DNA of 42,339 nucleotides from Deltaproteobacteria bacterium (GTDB taxonomy: Bacteria; Desulfobacterota; Dissulfuribacteria; Dissulfuribacterales; QOAL01), in the NCBI GenBank assembly GCA_015489365.1, contig WFZW01000065.1:1-42339 (forward strand). Direction: 5' to 3'. A program made the translations under genes and the position numbers. The notes under the pieces were generated by a model. The model did not search any database. It worked only from the letters and a program-made list of their open reading frames with translations, and was not told the origin of the DNA. Shown here one piece after another: positions 9,230 to 20,325 of the stretch. The number at the start of each line of letters is the position of its first letter. Position 1 is the first letter of the stretch.

Positions 9230-11803
9230 ATGCCTAAAGGATTGCGCTGGAAAATAAGCTTGATGGTAGTGCTGGTGGTGGCGTCAGTATTGATTGTCTT
9301 GCCTTCCTTTTATAAGGATACCCCCCATTGGTACAAAAAATATATCTATGGTGGTGGGCTAAAGCTCGGCCTGGACCTGCAGGGTGGCATGCACCTGATC
9401 CTCAGGGTAGATGTGGATCAGGCGGTAAGAAATGCCGTCAACCTGGCTGCAAGGGACCTACAGGATGCCCTCAGGAGCAATCATATAACAGTGGTGCCCA
9501 GGAAATCCGAAGGACCGGATGAAATAACCTTCTCTGTGCCCAACAAGAGTGCCATCGAGAGGATAAAATCCATAGTGGAAGAGGACTTCCCAAACCTTGT
9601 CATTACACAGATAAATCAGGAAGGAAAGTTTCCTCTGATCACGTTGAAGATCTCCCCGGCCGAAGAAAAATTTATACGCGAGCATGCCGTTGATCAATCG
9701 TTAGAGATCATCCGCAACCGTATAGACCAGTTTGGTGTAACCGAGCCGGTGATTGTACGCCAGGGAACCCAGGAAATCGTGGTCCAGTTACCCGGTGTCA
9801 AGGATCCTAAAAGGGCCATAAAATTGATTGGGCAGACTGCACAACTGGAATTCAAGTTGGTGGATGACGATGCAAGGATTGATCTGGGAGCGCTTATCAG
9901 ACAGGCCAGGGAGGATGGCCGTCTGCCTGCAACCTTTGACGCCAAGACCCTCAATGCTGTTTTGAAGGGTCAGATACCAAGGGGCGATGCCATATATTTA
10001 ATGAAAGAGGTAGATCCCCGCACCGGAAGGGTGCGCAAGGTGCCCATCTTACTTAAAGACAAGACCTTAATGACAGGTGATGCCGTAAAGACTGCCCATG
10101 TCCGTATAGGTGGAACCTTCAACGAGCCCTATGTAGCCCTGGAGCTTACTGACAGGGGGGCCAAGTTGTTTGAAAAAATAACCTCTGAGAATGTAGGGAA
10201 GAGGTTGGCTATAGTCCTCGATGGGGTTGTGCGCTCAGCGCCCGTGATACGGGAACGCATCGGTGGAGGGCATGCCCAAATAACCGGCTCGTTCACCCAT
10301 GAAGAGGCCTCTGATCTTGCCATAGTATTGAGGGCAGGTGCCCTTCCCGCCCCGGTTCACATTATACAGAATGTGACCGTTGGCCCTTCCCTTGGTAGGG
10401 ACTCGATCCAGAAGGGATTGGTCTCAGGTATCATGGGGGCCTGCTTTGTGATCGTCTTTATGGTGATCTATTATCATCTGTCCGGTTTCATTGCGGATAT
10501 AGCCATGCTTCTGAACCTCCTTTTCCTCATGGCGGTTCTATCCCTTTTCCATGCCACCCTTACGTTACCCGGAATCGCAGGTATCATATTGACCATAGGT
10601 ATGGGAGTCGATTCAAATGTCCTTATATTCGAGAGGATGAGGGAGGAAAAGGCCTTGGGCAAGCCGCTCAAGGGCTTTATCGATGGAGGATACGACAAGG
10701 CCTTCTGGACCATCGTAGATGCCCACGTAACCACCCTCATTACGGCCATGGCCTTGTTCCTGTTTGGAACAGGTCCGATAAAGGGTTTTGCAGTAACCCT
10801 ATCGGCAGGTATCATAATCAACCTGTTCACCGCTATCTTTGGTACGCGAATTGTGTATGACTGGTTGCTTGCCAAGAAGGCACTCAAGGATCTCAAGTTT
10901 CTACAGCTTGTCAAAAAGACCTCGATAGACTTCATAGGCAGGAGGTATATTGCCTTTGGGCTGTCCGGTATCCTTGTGCTCAGCGGACTCTTCGCATTTG
11001 TTCAGATCCAGCGTGGGGTGGCAAACCTTGGCGTGGATTTTGCCGGAGGAACAATGGTTCAATATAAGGCTGACAAGCCCTTTACCCTAGATAAGATCAG
11101 ATCAGCCATGGAAAAGGCAGGCATCAAGGGCTATACCCTTCAGGAAGTACCAGGAGAAAACGTGCTCATAGTCAGGGTTAAAAAATCAGAGGCCACGGTT
11201 GGAAACGTTGAAGCACAGATAACCCGTACCCTTAATGAAAAATTATCGTCCATACACTTCGTCATGGAAAGTAAGACGGAAATCGGTTCTACTGTCAGTA
11301 AGGAACTTAGAAAAAAGGCCATCATTGCTATCTTGATCTCCCTGGCCGGCATCATCGGCTATCTGGCCTTCAGATTCAATCTGAGTTTTGGTGTGGCGGC
11401 CGCGGCAGCTACCTTCCACGATGTGCTTGCAGTCCTGGGTATTCTCTATATCCTGGACAAGGAAATAACCCTTCTGACAGTTACTGCACTGCTGACCCTG
11501 GCAGGTTATTCCTTGACGGATACGGTGGTGGTCTTTGACAGGATTAGGGAGAATATTCGTCGGTACCAGAAATTGGCCTTCGATCAGATCATAAACAGAA
11601 GTGTCAATGAAATGCTTGGGAGAACTATCATTACCTCACTTACCACCCTTATCGTGGTACTATGCCTCTTTTTCTTTGGAGGGGTGGTGATTCACGATTT
11701 TGCATTGACCTTGATGTTGGGTATTATCATTGGTACCTATTCGTCGGTATTCGTGGCAAGTCCCATCGTATTTCATTGGCATAAGGGCAAGGCCCCCAGA
11801 TAG
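9230..11803 (+). CDS. secDF: Protein translocase SecD-SecF fusion
   Basis: SecD motifs (LGLDLQGGMHLIL, GMGVDSNVLIFERMREE) and SecF motifs (LGVDFAGGTMVQY, GYSLTDTVVVFDRIRENIRRY) in one ORF. ATG 9230 (MPKGLRW) preferred over ATG 9179. Confidence 0.93.
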   Translation: MPKGLRWKISLMVVLVVASVLIVLPSFYKDTPHWYKKYIYGGGLKLGLDLQGGMHLILRVDVDQAVRNAVNLAARDLQDALRSNHITVVPRKSEGPDEITFSVPNKSAIERIKSIVEEDFPNLVITQINQEGKFPLITLKISPAEEKFIREHAVDQSLEIIRNRIDQFGVTEPVIVRQGTQEIVVQLPGVKDPKRAIKLIGQTAQLEFKLVDDDARIDLGALIRQAREDGRLPATFDAKTLNAVLKGQIPRGDAIYLMKEVDPRTGRVRKVPILLKDKTLMTGDAVKTAHVRIGGTFNEPYVALELTDRGAKLFEKITSENVGKRLAIVLDGVVRSAPVIRERIGGGHAQITGSFTHEEASDLAIVLRAGALPAPVHIIQNVTVGPSLGRDSIQKGLVSGIMGACFVIVFMVIYYHLSGFIADIAMLLNLLFLMAVLSLFHATLTLPGIAGIILTIGMGVDSNVLIFERMREEKALGKPLKGFIDGGYDKAFWTIVDAHVTTLITAMALFLFGTGPIKGFAVTLSAGIIINLFTAIFGTRIVYDWLLAKKALKDLKFLQLVKKTSIDFIGRRYIAFGLSGILVLSGLFAFVQIQRGVANLGVDFAGGTMVQYKADKPFTLDKIRSAMEKAGIKGYTLQEVPGENVLIVRVKKSEATVGNVEAQITRTLNEKLSSIHFVMESKTEIGSTVSKELRKKAIIAILISLAGIIGYLAFRFNLSFGVAAAAATFHDVLAVLGILYILDKEITLLTVTALLTLAGYSLTDTVVVFDRIRENIRRYQKLAFDQIINRSVNEMLGRTIITSLTTLIVVLCLFFFGGVVIHDFALTLMLGIIIGTYSSVFVASPIVFHWHKGKAPR

Positions 11804-11836
11804 TGCCCTGTCCCATTTATAGAATTTAGATGGCCT

Positions 11837-13102
11837 ATGGAACGATTGATTGTCAAGGGTGGCTCATCTTTGAAGGGGCGGACCAGGATCAGTGGGGCCA
11901 AAAATGCCGCCCTGCCGATGCTTGCTGCCACATTACTTACAGGTGGCGAATTTACATTTACCAACGTGCCCATGCTCCATGATGTGACCACCCTGGTAAT
12001 GCTTCTCAAGGACCTTGGAGTGGATGCAGACCTTTCTCCGGGTTCATCGTCCTGCGTCTTGAGAATCGATTCATCATCCCTGAGCAAGTATGAGGCCTCA
12101 TACGAGCTTGTACGCCAGATGCGTGCATCGATCCTTGTCTTGGGGCCCTTAATGGCTAGAGAGGGACAGGCAAGGGTATCTCTACCCGGTGGCTGCGCAA
12201 TCGGAGCCCGTCCTATTGATTTTCATCTGAAGGGGCTTGAACTTATGGGGGCAAAGTTGAAATTGGAAGAGGGCTACGTGGAGGCAAAGGCCGCCAGGCT
12301 CAACGGTGCCCATATCTATTTCGATGTACCTTCAGTGACAGGCACCGAGAATCTGATGATGGCCGCCGTGACAGCAAGGGGTAAGACCACACTGGAAAAT
12401 GCGGCGCGCGAGCCTGAGGTGACGGCACTGGGGAACATGTTGAGGAAGATGGGGGCAAAGATCAAAGGACTGGGGACAGAAACCATATCCATTGAAGGGG
12501 TCAGGTACCTGAACCCAACGGAATGTGACATTATTCCAGACAGAATCGAGGCAGGAACATTTATGATGGCCGTGGCCGCTGCCGGTGGCAAGGTGCTAAT
12601 TGAAGATGTCATTCCCGGGCATCTCGATGCCGTGATATCCAAGTTGAGGGTGGCTGGTCTGCATCTGGACGTAGATAATGACAGGATATTAGTCAAAAAG
12701 AGGGGCAAACTCAAGAGTATCGATATAAAGACCCTTCCCTATCCTGGCTTTCCAACGGATCTGCAGGCCCAGATGATGGCGATTATGTGTTTGGCATCGG
12801 GACTCAGTGTGATCACAGAGACCATCTTCGAGAATCGTTTCATGCACGTGGCTGAGCTAAGACGTCTAGGCGCAGAAATCAAGGTGGAGGGCAGAAGTGC
12901 CATAATAAGAGGGGTAAAGGGGCTCAAGGGTGCCCAGGTAATGGCCACCGATCTTAGGGCCAGCGCGTGTCTTGTGCTAGCAGGGCTAGCAGCCAAGGGC
13001 CCTACCATCATATCCGGTCTTCAACATCTGGACCGGGGTTACGAGGCCATGGACAAGAAACTCGCGGCCCTTGGCGCCAACATAAGCAGGGTAAACGAAT
13101 AG
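11837..13102 (+). CDS. murA: UDP-N-acetylglucosamine 1-carboxyvinyltransferase
   Basis: [34 protein letters not shown]...[23 protein letters not shown]. Confidence 0.96.
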   Translation: MERLIVKGGSSLKGRTRISGAKNAALPMLAATLLTGGEFTFTNVPMLHDVTTLVMLLKDLGVDADLSPGSSSCVLRIDSSSLSKYEASYELVRQMRASILVLGPLMAREGQARVSLPGGCAIGARPIDFHLKGLELMGAKLKLEEGYVEAKAARLNGAHIYFDVPSVTGTENLMMAAVTARGKTTLENAAREPEVTALGNMLRKMGAKIKGLGTETISIEGVRYLNPTECDIIPDRIEAGTFMMAVAAAGGKVLIEDVIPGHLDAVISKLRVAGLHLDVDNDRILVKKRGKLKSIDIKTLPYPGFPTDLQAQMMAIMCLASGLSVITETIFENRFMHVAELRRLGAEIKVEGRSAIIRGVKGLKGAQVMATDLRASACLVLAGLAAKGPTIISGLQHLDRGYEAMDKKLAALGANISRVNE

Positions 13103-13177
13103 GCGCCCTGGTTCCCTACAGTCCATACCTCGATTCTGTGTCTTCCAGTACATCGGAAACATGGTACAAAAGTAGAA

Positions 13178-13300
13178 TGTATTTTTTATCCGGGAATGTA
13201 TCCTTCTTAGCCATAGACACGGGTATACATGGACAAAGGGCAAGATGTTTTAAGCAGAATATTTTCATGTTTCATTGTGCCTGCCTTGCTAGTGGCTATT
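13178..13300 (+). repeat. Family B long repeat, copy upstream of moaA
   Basis: About 120 nt alignable to 23640-23760; shared TTTTTTATCCG..AATG, TTAGCCAT.GACAC, ATACATGGACAAAG.GCAAGATGTT, ATTTTCAT..TTCA.TGTG. Confidence 0.75.
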
Positions 13301-13404
13301 ATCATGAAGATGAACACCTTCCCGTTCTACATCTTTTTAGGGATGATACGAAGGTGTAGGCTATAAAGGGTTCATGTTAGGGTAACTGATGCGGGGGTTC
13401 ACCT

Positions 13405-14406
13405 GTGACAGATAAGGTCCGATTAACAGATGGTTTTCATAGGCGCCTCAATTACTTGAGACTTTCGGTTACAGATCGGTGTAATCTCCGTTGCATGTAT
13501 TGCATGCCTCAGACCGCCTTTTCGTGGATGCCAGCCGATGAGATCTTGAGCTATGAAGAAATATTAAAGGTGTGCCGGGTATTGGCCGATCTTGGCGTGG
13601 AAAAGGTACGCCTTACAGGTGGAGAACCCCTTGTACGCAAAGACCTTGAGCGGCTGATAGGCGGCATGGCTGATCTGCCGGGTATAAAGGAACTTTGCCT
13701 TACGACCAATGGGGTACTTCTCGAAAGGTCTGCAAGATCCCTCTACGATGCCGGGATTAGGCACATCAATATTAGCTTGGATTCATTGGTGCCTGGAAAA
13801 TACAAGTATATTACCGGGTTCGATCTGTTCGAACAGGTATGGGCTGGACTACATGCGGCACTGGAGACCGGATTTTCACCTGTGAAGATAAATTGCGTCA
13901 TCATGAAGGGGGTTAATGACGATGAGATAGTTGACATGGCAAGTCTTTGTCTCAGATTCCCGCTGGAGATAAGATTTATCGAGTTCATGCCCATTGGTGA
14001 GGATTCATTTTGGGATCCAGGCCGGCTCATGACGAATGATCAGGTAAAAAAGGTTATAGAGCAGGACCTCGGCACGCTCCATGAGGTTGGTAATCCAGGT
14101 GGTGGGGGACCTGCCGTAATATATACCCTAGATGGTGCCATAGGAAAATTGGGTTTCATAAGCCCCATGAGCCATCATTTTTGCGCAACCTGTAATAGAC
14201 TTCGCCTGACAGCCGATGGACGTTTGCGCCTATGCCTTTTCTCTGACAGGGAGGTAGACATCAGGAGTATCATCAGAAAGGGAATTTCTTTAGAGGAGCT
14301 GGAATCCTTCTTTCGCAAGGTCGTTCTTCTCAAACCCAGGGGATATGAACATCTTGGCAAGTTACAACCTTCATGTTCAAGACAGATGTCCAGCATAGGT
14401 GGATGA
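13405..14406 (+). CDS. moaA: GTP 3',8-cyclase MoaA
   Basis: LRLSVTDRCNLRCMYCMP radical-SAM motif; C-terminal cysteines CATCNRLRLTADGRLRLCLFS; ends in GG. Confidence 0.96.
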   Translation: MTDKVRLTDGFHRRLNYLRLSVTDRCNLRCMYCMPQTAFSWMPADEILSYEEILKVCRVLADLGVEKVRLTGGEPLVRKDLERLIGGMADLPGIKELCLTTNGVLLERSARSLYDAGIRHINISLDSLVPGKYKYITGFDLFEQVWAGLHAALETGFSPVKINCVIMKGVNDDEIVDMASLCLRFPLEIRFIEFMPIGEDSFWDPGRLMTNDQVKKVIEQDLGTLHEVGNPGGGGPAVIYTLDGAIGKLGFISPMSHHFCATCNRLRLTADGRLRLCLFSDREVDIRSIIRKGISLEELESFFRKVVLLKPRGYEHLGKLQPSCSRQMSSIGG

Positions 14407-14423
14407 GCCTGGTGGACGAGCTG

Positions 14424-14448
14424 GACCTGCTATACTGGCAGGTCTTTT
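14424..14448 (+). terminator. Rho-independent terminator after moaA
   Basis: GACCTGC-TATACTG-GCAGGTC-TTTT. Confidence 0.8.
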
Positions 14449-14496
14449 CAGTAGATTACATTTACATGGCCAGAAGACCCCTTAGCGGATTATGCC

Positions 14497-14569
14497 ATTT
14501 GCTGTGAAAATATATCCTAAGCAAGGGCTATATCTTCGTGTCCAGGGGGGCGGGCCACATGGAAGTTTC
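14497..14569 (+). repeat. Family A element (short form)
   Basis: ATTTGCTGTGAAAATATATCCTAAGCAAGGGCTATATCTTCGTGTCCAGGGGGGCGGGCCACATGGAAGTTT upstream of the gcvH-like gene. Confidence 0.8.
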
Positions 14570-14603
14570 GGTTTTTTTAATCTTTCATCATTAGGAGGAC
14601 AAT

Positions 14604-15062
14604 ATGTTGATCTTAGAGGATCTCCTCTATACGGAAAACCATCTATGGGTCCGTTCCTCAGAGGGCGACAATAACGCCGTCATAGGTATGACAGACTATG
14701 GCCAGGAACGTATTGGCCCTATTGCTGCCATTGACCTGCCTGCCACAGGCGAGGTGATTGCCGAGTCTGATGTTTTTGGCACAGTGGAAAATATGAAGGC
14801 AGAGGTTACTGAATTGCTTGCCCCTGTATCGGGTAAGGTAAGGGAGGTAAATACAGCGGTTATCGATCAGCCCGACATCATAAACGAGGACCCCTATGAG
14901 GATGGCTGGCTCTTGCAGCTAGAGCTCGCTCAGCCGAAGGAGCTAAAGGACCTTATGACAGCAAAGGATTATGAGGTATATGCAGAAGAACAGAGATTGA
15001 GGGACGAAGAAGAAAGCGCACTGGAGGACCCTGTGGAGGCATTGGAGGTAGAGGAGACATGA
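14604..15062 (+). CDS. gcvH: GcvH-like lipoyl-carrier protein
   Basis: ENHLWVRSSEG...IGMTDYGQERIGPIAAIDLPATGEVIAESDVFGTVENMKAEVTELLAPVSGKVREVN; lipoyl Lys context VENMKAE retained. Confidence 0.8.
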   Translation: MLILEDLLYTENHLWVRSSEGDNNAVIGMTDYGQERIGPIAAIDLPATGEVIAESDVFGTVENMKAEVTELLAPVSGKVREVNTAVIDQPDIINEDPYEDGWLLQLELAQPKELKDLMTAKDYEVYAEEQRLRDEEESALEDPVEALEVEET

Positions 15063-16000
15063 TTGGAAAGATTGCCCTGTGTTTTCCTGGCCAAGGGTCC
15101 CAATATGTAGGTATGGGTAAGGAATTCCTGGATGTCGTTCCAGGTGCCAGGGAGGTCTTCTCTAGTGCGGAAAGGGTTACGGGTATCCCTGTAGAGAGCT
15201 TGTGTATAGACGGCCCTGTCGAGGAATTGACAAAGACCATCAATCTCCAGCCCTGTCTTACAGCAGTTGGGATAATTTGTGCCATGGCCGTCATGGATGC
15301 AGGGATTAAGCCAGATGCAGTGGCAGGGCACAGCTTGGGCGAATATCCGGCCCTGTGGGTCTCGGGTGTTTTGAATATGGATGATACCTTTCGCCTTGTA
15401 AGATATCGCGGTCAATTCATGGAGGATGCTGCCCAAAAAAATCCTGGGGCAATGGCCGCAGTGATCGGGCTTGAGAAAGAAAAATTAGAGGATCTCGTAG
15501 GAGCCGTGGCTGCCTCTGGCGGGGTCCTTTCACTGGCCAATTATAACTCTCCAGATCAAATCGTTATCACTGGTGAAAAACATCTCGTCTCAGAGGCGTG
15601 TAAGGCCGTTAAACAGGCAGGGGGAAGGGCAGTGCCTCTCAAGGTGTCAGGTGCATATCATAGCGATCTCATGAAGGATGCGGCGGATGCCTATTCCCTG
15701 GTCCTGGCAGAATTGGATTTCTCTGCACCTAGGATGCCCTTTTATAGCAACGTTACCGGTAAGGCTGAATATGATCCCGACAAGATCAGGCAACTCATGG
15801 CAAAGCAGATATGTTCTCCGGTCCGATGGAGTCACTCAATAAGCAACATGGCGCAAGATGGCATCGGCACATTCATAGAGGCAGGGCCTAAAAAGGTGCT
15901 GACAAATCTAATACGCAAGTGTCTGCCGGATTCCAACAACTTGTTGATATCTGTTGAAAACCCAGAAGGGCTTCAATCCTTGAAGGAGGAATTGGATTAG
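15059..16000 (+). CDS. fabD: Malonyl CoA-acyl carrier protein transacylase
   Basis: IALCFPGQGSQYVGMGKEF...AVAGHSLGEYPALWVSG; ATGA overlap with the upstream gene. Confidence 0.95.
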   Translation: MIGKIALCFPGQGSQYVGMGKEFLDVVPGAREVFSSAERVTGIPVESLCIDGPVEELTKTINLQPCLTAVGIICAMAVMDAGIKPDAVAGHSLGEYPALWVSGVLNMDDTFRLVRYRGQFMEDAAQKNPGAMAAVIGLEKEKLEDLVGAVAASGGVLSLANYNSPDQIVITGEKHLVSEACKAVKQAGGRAVPLKVSGAYHSDLMKDAADAYSLVLAELDFSAPRMPFYSNVTGKAEYDPDKIRQLMAKQICSPVRWSHSISNMAQDGIGTFIEAGPKKVLTNLIRKCLPDSNNLLISVENPEGLQSLKEELD

Positions 16001-16003
16001 TAC

Positions 16004-16195
16004 ATGAAGACAAAAGATATTTCAGGACTACGGTGCAAAAGATGTAATCAGGAATTGGAACTATGCCGCCGTTGAAGGGGTGTCGCCCTTAGGTGTAAGG
16101 GCTGCGGCACAGTCTACCCTTTGAGTGAATATGCAAGGTTCCTGGATGATAAGATGGAACGTATGCTAGCCTTTACCCGTTGTGACAGGATCTAG
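16004..16195 (+). CDS. Candidate small dual-CXXC selenoprotein (TGA 16073-16075 read as Sec)
   Basis: MKTKDISGLRCKRCNQELELCRR-U-RGVALRCKGCGTVYPLSEYARFLDDKMERMLAFTRCDRI; both sides of the TGA are in one frame, giving CKRC, CRRU and CKGC motifs; SECIS-like hairpin follows. Confidence 0.75.
16080..16110 (+). promoter_or_regulatory. Candidate bacterial SECIS element
   Basis: After TGA: AGGG-GTGTC-GCCCTT-AGGTGT-AAGGGC-TGC-GGCAC. Upper stem GCCCTT/AAGGGC (6 bp), lower stem GTGTC/GGCAC with 3-nt bulge, GGT in apical loop 17-19 nt after the TGA. Confidence 0.72.
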
Positions 16196-16245
16196 GGTCT
16201 CGTCAAGTCTGAACTGCCACACCTTCATGCAGCCTTGTATCCTAA

Positions 16246-17538
<1,293 letters not shown>

Positions 17539-17851
17539 TCAAATGGGTAATATATACTTTGACTGTTGCCCTCATTTTGGGGACGATATGACCCAAGGGG
17601 CTGGCAATAAATGTTCCTGCCGACACGTTGCCCAGATCCTTGCGTCTTAATGACTATCTTACAGGATGCCCGGTCTAAATGGGGCAGGGGCACGGATTTT
17701 ACCTGGGCTGGTATTTTTACGGTAAATGCTGGATAAATACAATAGGAGAGTTCTTGGGATCTTCCATCTAGTGCATCTTTTCATAAATATGATAAGGCCG
17801 TATTGGATGGGAAGTAGGGGCATCCTTATCCATATAAGGCCCTGGCATGGA

Positions 17852-17931
17852 TTTACCGTGAAAATATAGAGTCTATTGACTCTATCTGTATTGGGGGTGC
17901 GGCACCAAGGTACGGGCCGCATGGAAGTTTA
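17852..17931 (+). repeat. Family A element with 8-bp perfect first stem
   Basis: TTTACCGTGAAAATATAGAGTCTATTGACTCTATCTGTATTGGGGGTGCGGCACCAAGGTACGGGCCGCATGGAAGTTTA. Confidence 0.9.
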
Positions 17932-17982
17932 GACGAGGAATCCATGCGAAGGGCACCGTCCTGCAACAGGCCAGTGTTATGA

Positions 17983-20325
17983 TCAACGTATGCAGGCTGA
18001 GCGGACCTGCTTCAGGTCTGTTTCCCCGGTAAGCACCTTCCTGATGCCATCCTGTTTCAAGGTGAGCATACCATTTTCCATACCATGCTCCCTTATCTCT
18101 GCAACGCTCGCCTTTTTTTGAATGAGCTTTCTTAGGCCATCATTGGATACCAGCAACTCGTGGATTGCCATCCTGCCCTTATAACCAGTCTTGTTGCAAT
18201 GTGGACAGCCTGTGGGCTTGAACAGGGTGGCCCGCTCCAACAACCCTGGATCCAGGGGCTTGGATGGATTATGCCCATATTCATGGAGTATGAGTTCCTT
18301 TTCCTCGTCACTTGGGGTGTAGGCCGTCTTACATTTCGGGCATAGGCGTTTGACAAGCCTCTGGGCCAGGACACCTAGCAAGGCATCGGCGAAATTGAAG
18401 GGATCCATACCCATGCCGAGCAACCTGGTAACGGTTTCAGGGGCGGAATTCGTATGCAGGGTGGAAAAGACAAGGTGGCCTGTTAAGGATGCCTCGATTA
18501 CGGTATTGGCGGTCTCCTCATCCCTGGTTTCCCCCACCATTATCACATCAGGGTCGGCCCTGAGGAATGCCCTGAGTACCTTTGCAAAGGTGAGCCCTAT
18601 GGCAGGCTTGACCTGGACCTGCCTAAGTCCCTCCTGTACGATTTCAACCGGGTCCTCTGCTGTCCATATCTTTTTTTCAGGCCTATTAATGTATCCAAGG
18701 GCGGCGTGTAGGGTTGTGGTTTTACCTGATCCAGTTGGTCCTACTACCAGTATCAGGCCATATGGCATGCTAAGGAGCCTTTTCATCTCATTGAGGTTTT
18801 CCTCAAGTAGCCCCATCTTGTCAAGGGGCATGGCATCGGATGCGGCTAGTATCCTCAATACGATATCTTCATTGCCCTCGGTGGTAGGCAAGGTGGCCAC
18901 GCGTAGTTCAATAGTCCTGCCGGTTCTGGACCTGAACTTGATCTTGCCATCCTGTGGCAACCTTTTTTCCGCTATGTCCAGATTGGACATGATCTTTATC
19001 CTGGATACGAGCGCCCGTTTATAATTGAAGGGGATATTCTGGTATTTCATACAATCCCCATCGATCCTTAGCCTTACCAAGGCCCCTCTTTTCCCGGTAA
19101 GTGACTCAATATGGATGTCCGATGCATTTCTTAGGAAGGCATCCTCGATAATCTTATTGGCCATTTGTACGACGACGCTATCTGCATCGCTGGCGACATC
19201 TTCATCCTCTTCCTCTTCGGTTTCTTCATCTACTAGCTCAAGCTGTTCGAAGACATCCTCACCATCGCCTCCAACCGAATATTTTCCGTAGAAATAATCG
19301 ATGAATTTATCGATATCCTCCTTCAAGGCCACGGCAAATTCAAAATTTTTGGCCTTGAGTACCCTTCTAATATTATCTATTTTGGTTAGATCGTGAGGGT
19401 TGTCCAGTGCCACAACCAAGACGCCTGCTTCTTCCCTTATGGGGACACAGGCGTTGGAACGGAAGAAGTGTTCCTTTATCCCGTGAATGCAGGAAGGGGT
19501 CCCCCCGACCTCAAGTTCATCGAATTCCACGAATGGGCATCGGTAATATTCACTAAGGGAGCGTCCTATCTCTATGGTGTCAATGTCAAACTGGTTTATG
19601 AGTACATTCTCAATAGTCTTTTTGCCCTGCTTGGCCAGGGCCTTGGCCTGCTCTAATTCCTCTTCGGAGATTATCTCATTTCTTATGAGGTAATAGAATC
19701 TTCCGAATTTTTGAGCGGTTTGAGAGAGATCCTTGAGGCGTTGAGCCGCATTTCTAAATGATGGATCCAGACGGATGATCTGTTCTAGGGCTTCAAGTGC
19801 CTTGGTGACAGCTCCTGTTTTTTCATGGGTCAGGGCCAATTGATAGAGGATCTCCAACCGCTGATCCTTTGAGAGCCGATGGTCATCCAATGCCTTTTCT
19901 AGGTATTCCAATGCGTCGAAGGGCATATCAAGCTTCAAGTAGGATTGCCCTATTTTTGCCCTGATTTCACCTAGTCGGCGCCCGGCCTTCAGTAGGGATT
20001 TCAATTCGTCGATCGCCTCTGCAAGAAATCCGGCCTCTATAAGGCCCATGCAGTTATTATATTCCCGATCGAACTCGTCCTCTTCGGAGTTGGCAGTGGA
20101 ATCCGTTATGCCATTTTGCCGGTGGTCATCGGAATCGCCTTGGATCGCCTTGAGCTGTTCTTCGATCCTTTTTGACAGGTCACTGGGTAGATCATCGCCC
20201 ATCTCCCTCAGAATGTCCTCATAAAGGAGACGGGCCTCTTCCTTCAGGCCATGATGCAGATAGAGTTCTGCCTCTTGTAGTCTTTCTTCAAAGGAATTGG
20301 CAGCAGATAGCTGGCTATCAATCAT
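17983..20325 (-). CDS. GspE/PilB-type secretion ATPase with TPR-like N-terminal extension
   Basis: GPTGSGKTTTLHAALGYINRPEKKIWTAEDPVE, GETRDEETANTVIEASLTGHLVFSTLHTNSAPETVTRL, tetra-Cys CPKC...CPHC; N-terminal ~200 aa helical repeats. Confidence 0.9.
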   Translation of the reverse strand: MIDSQLSAANSFEERLQEAELYLHHGLKEEARLLYEDILREMGDDLPSDLSKRIEEQLKAIQGDSDDHRQNGITDSTANSEEDEFDREYNNCMGLIEAGFLAEAIDELKSLLKAGRRLGEIRAKIGQSYLKLDMPFDALEYLEKALDDHRLSKDQRLEILYQLALTHEKTGAVTKALEALEQIIRLDPSFRNAAQRLKDLSQTAQKFGRFYYLIRNEIISEEELEQAKALAKQGKKTIENVLINQFDIDTIEIGRSLSEYYRCPFVEFDELEVGGTPSCIHGIKEHFFRSNACVPIREEAGVLVVALDNPHDLTKIDNIRRVLKAKNFEFAVALKEDIDKFIDYFYGKYSVGGDGEDVFEQLELVDEETEEEEDEDVASDADSVVVQMANKIIEDAFLRNASDIHIESLTGKRGALVRLRIDGDCMKYQNIPFNYKRALVSRIKIMSNLDIAEKRLPQDGKIKFRSRTGRTIELRVATLPTTEGNEDIVLRILAASDAMPLDKMGLLEENLNEMKRLLSMPYGLILVVGPTGSGKTTTLHAALGYINRPEKKIWTAEDPVEIVQEGLRQVQVKPAIGLTFAKVLRAFLRADPDVIMVGETRDEETANTVIEASLTGHLVFSTLHTNSAPETVTRLLGMGMDPFNFADALLGVLAQRLVKRLCPKCKTAYTPSDEEKELILHEYGHNPSKPLDPGLLERATLFKPTGCPHCNKTGYKGRMAIHELLVSNDGLRKLIQKKASVAEIREHGMENGMLTLKQDGIRKVLTGETDLKQVRSACIR

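Noticed and set aside
16073-16075. Reading the TGA as proof of a pseudogene
   Set aside because: Frame is otherwise intact, CXXC motifs lie on both sides, and a SECIS-like hairpin follows; Sec is the better hypothesis, though unproven.
16219-16241. Short family A-like tail CACCTTCATGCAGCC
   Set aside because: Too short to separate from chance similarity.
17696-17728. Minus-strand CATTTACCGTAAAAATACC upstream of serS
   Set aside because: Only the 5' box matches family A; too little for a confident copy.
18350-19024. 224-aa + strand ORF
   Set aside because: Antisense to the PilB/GspE ATPase gene; Ser/Leu-rich shadow ORF.
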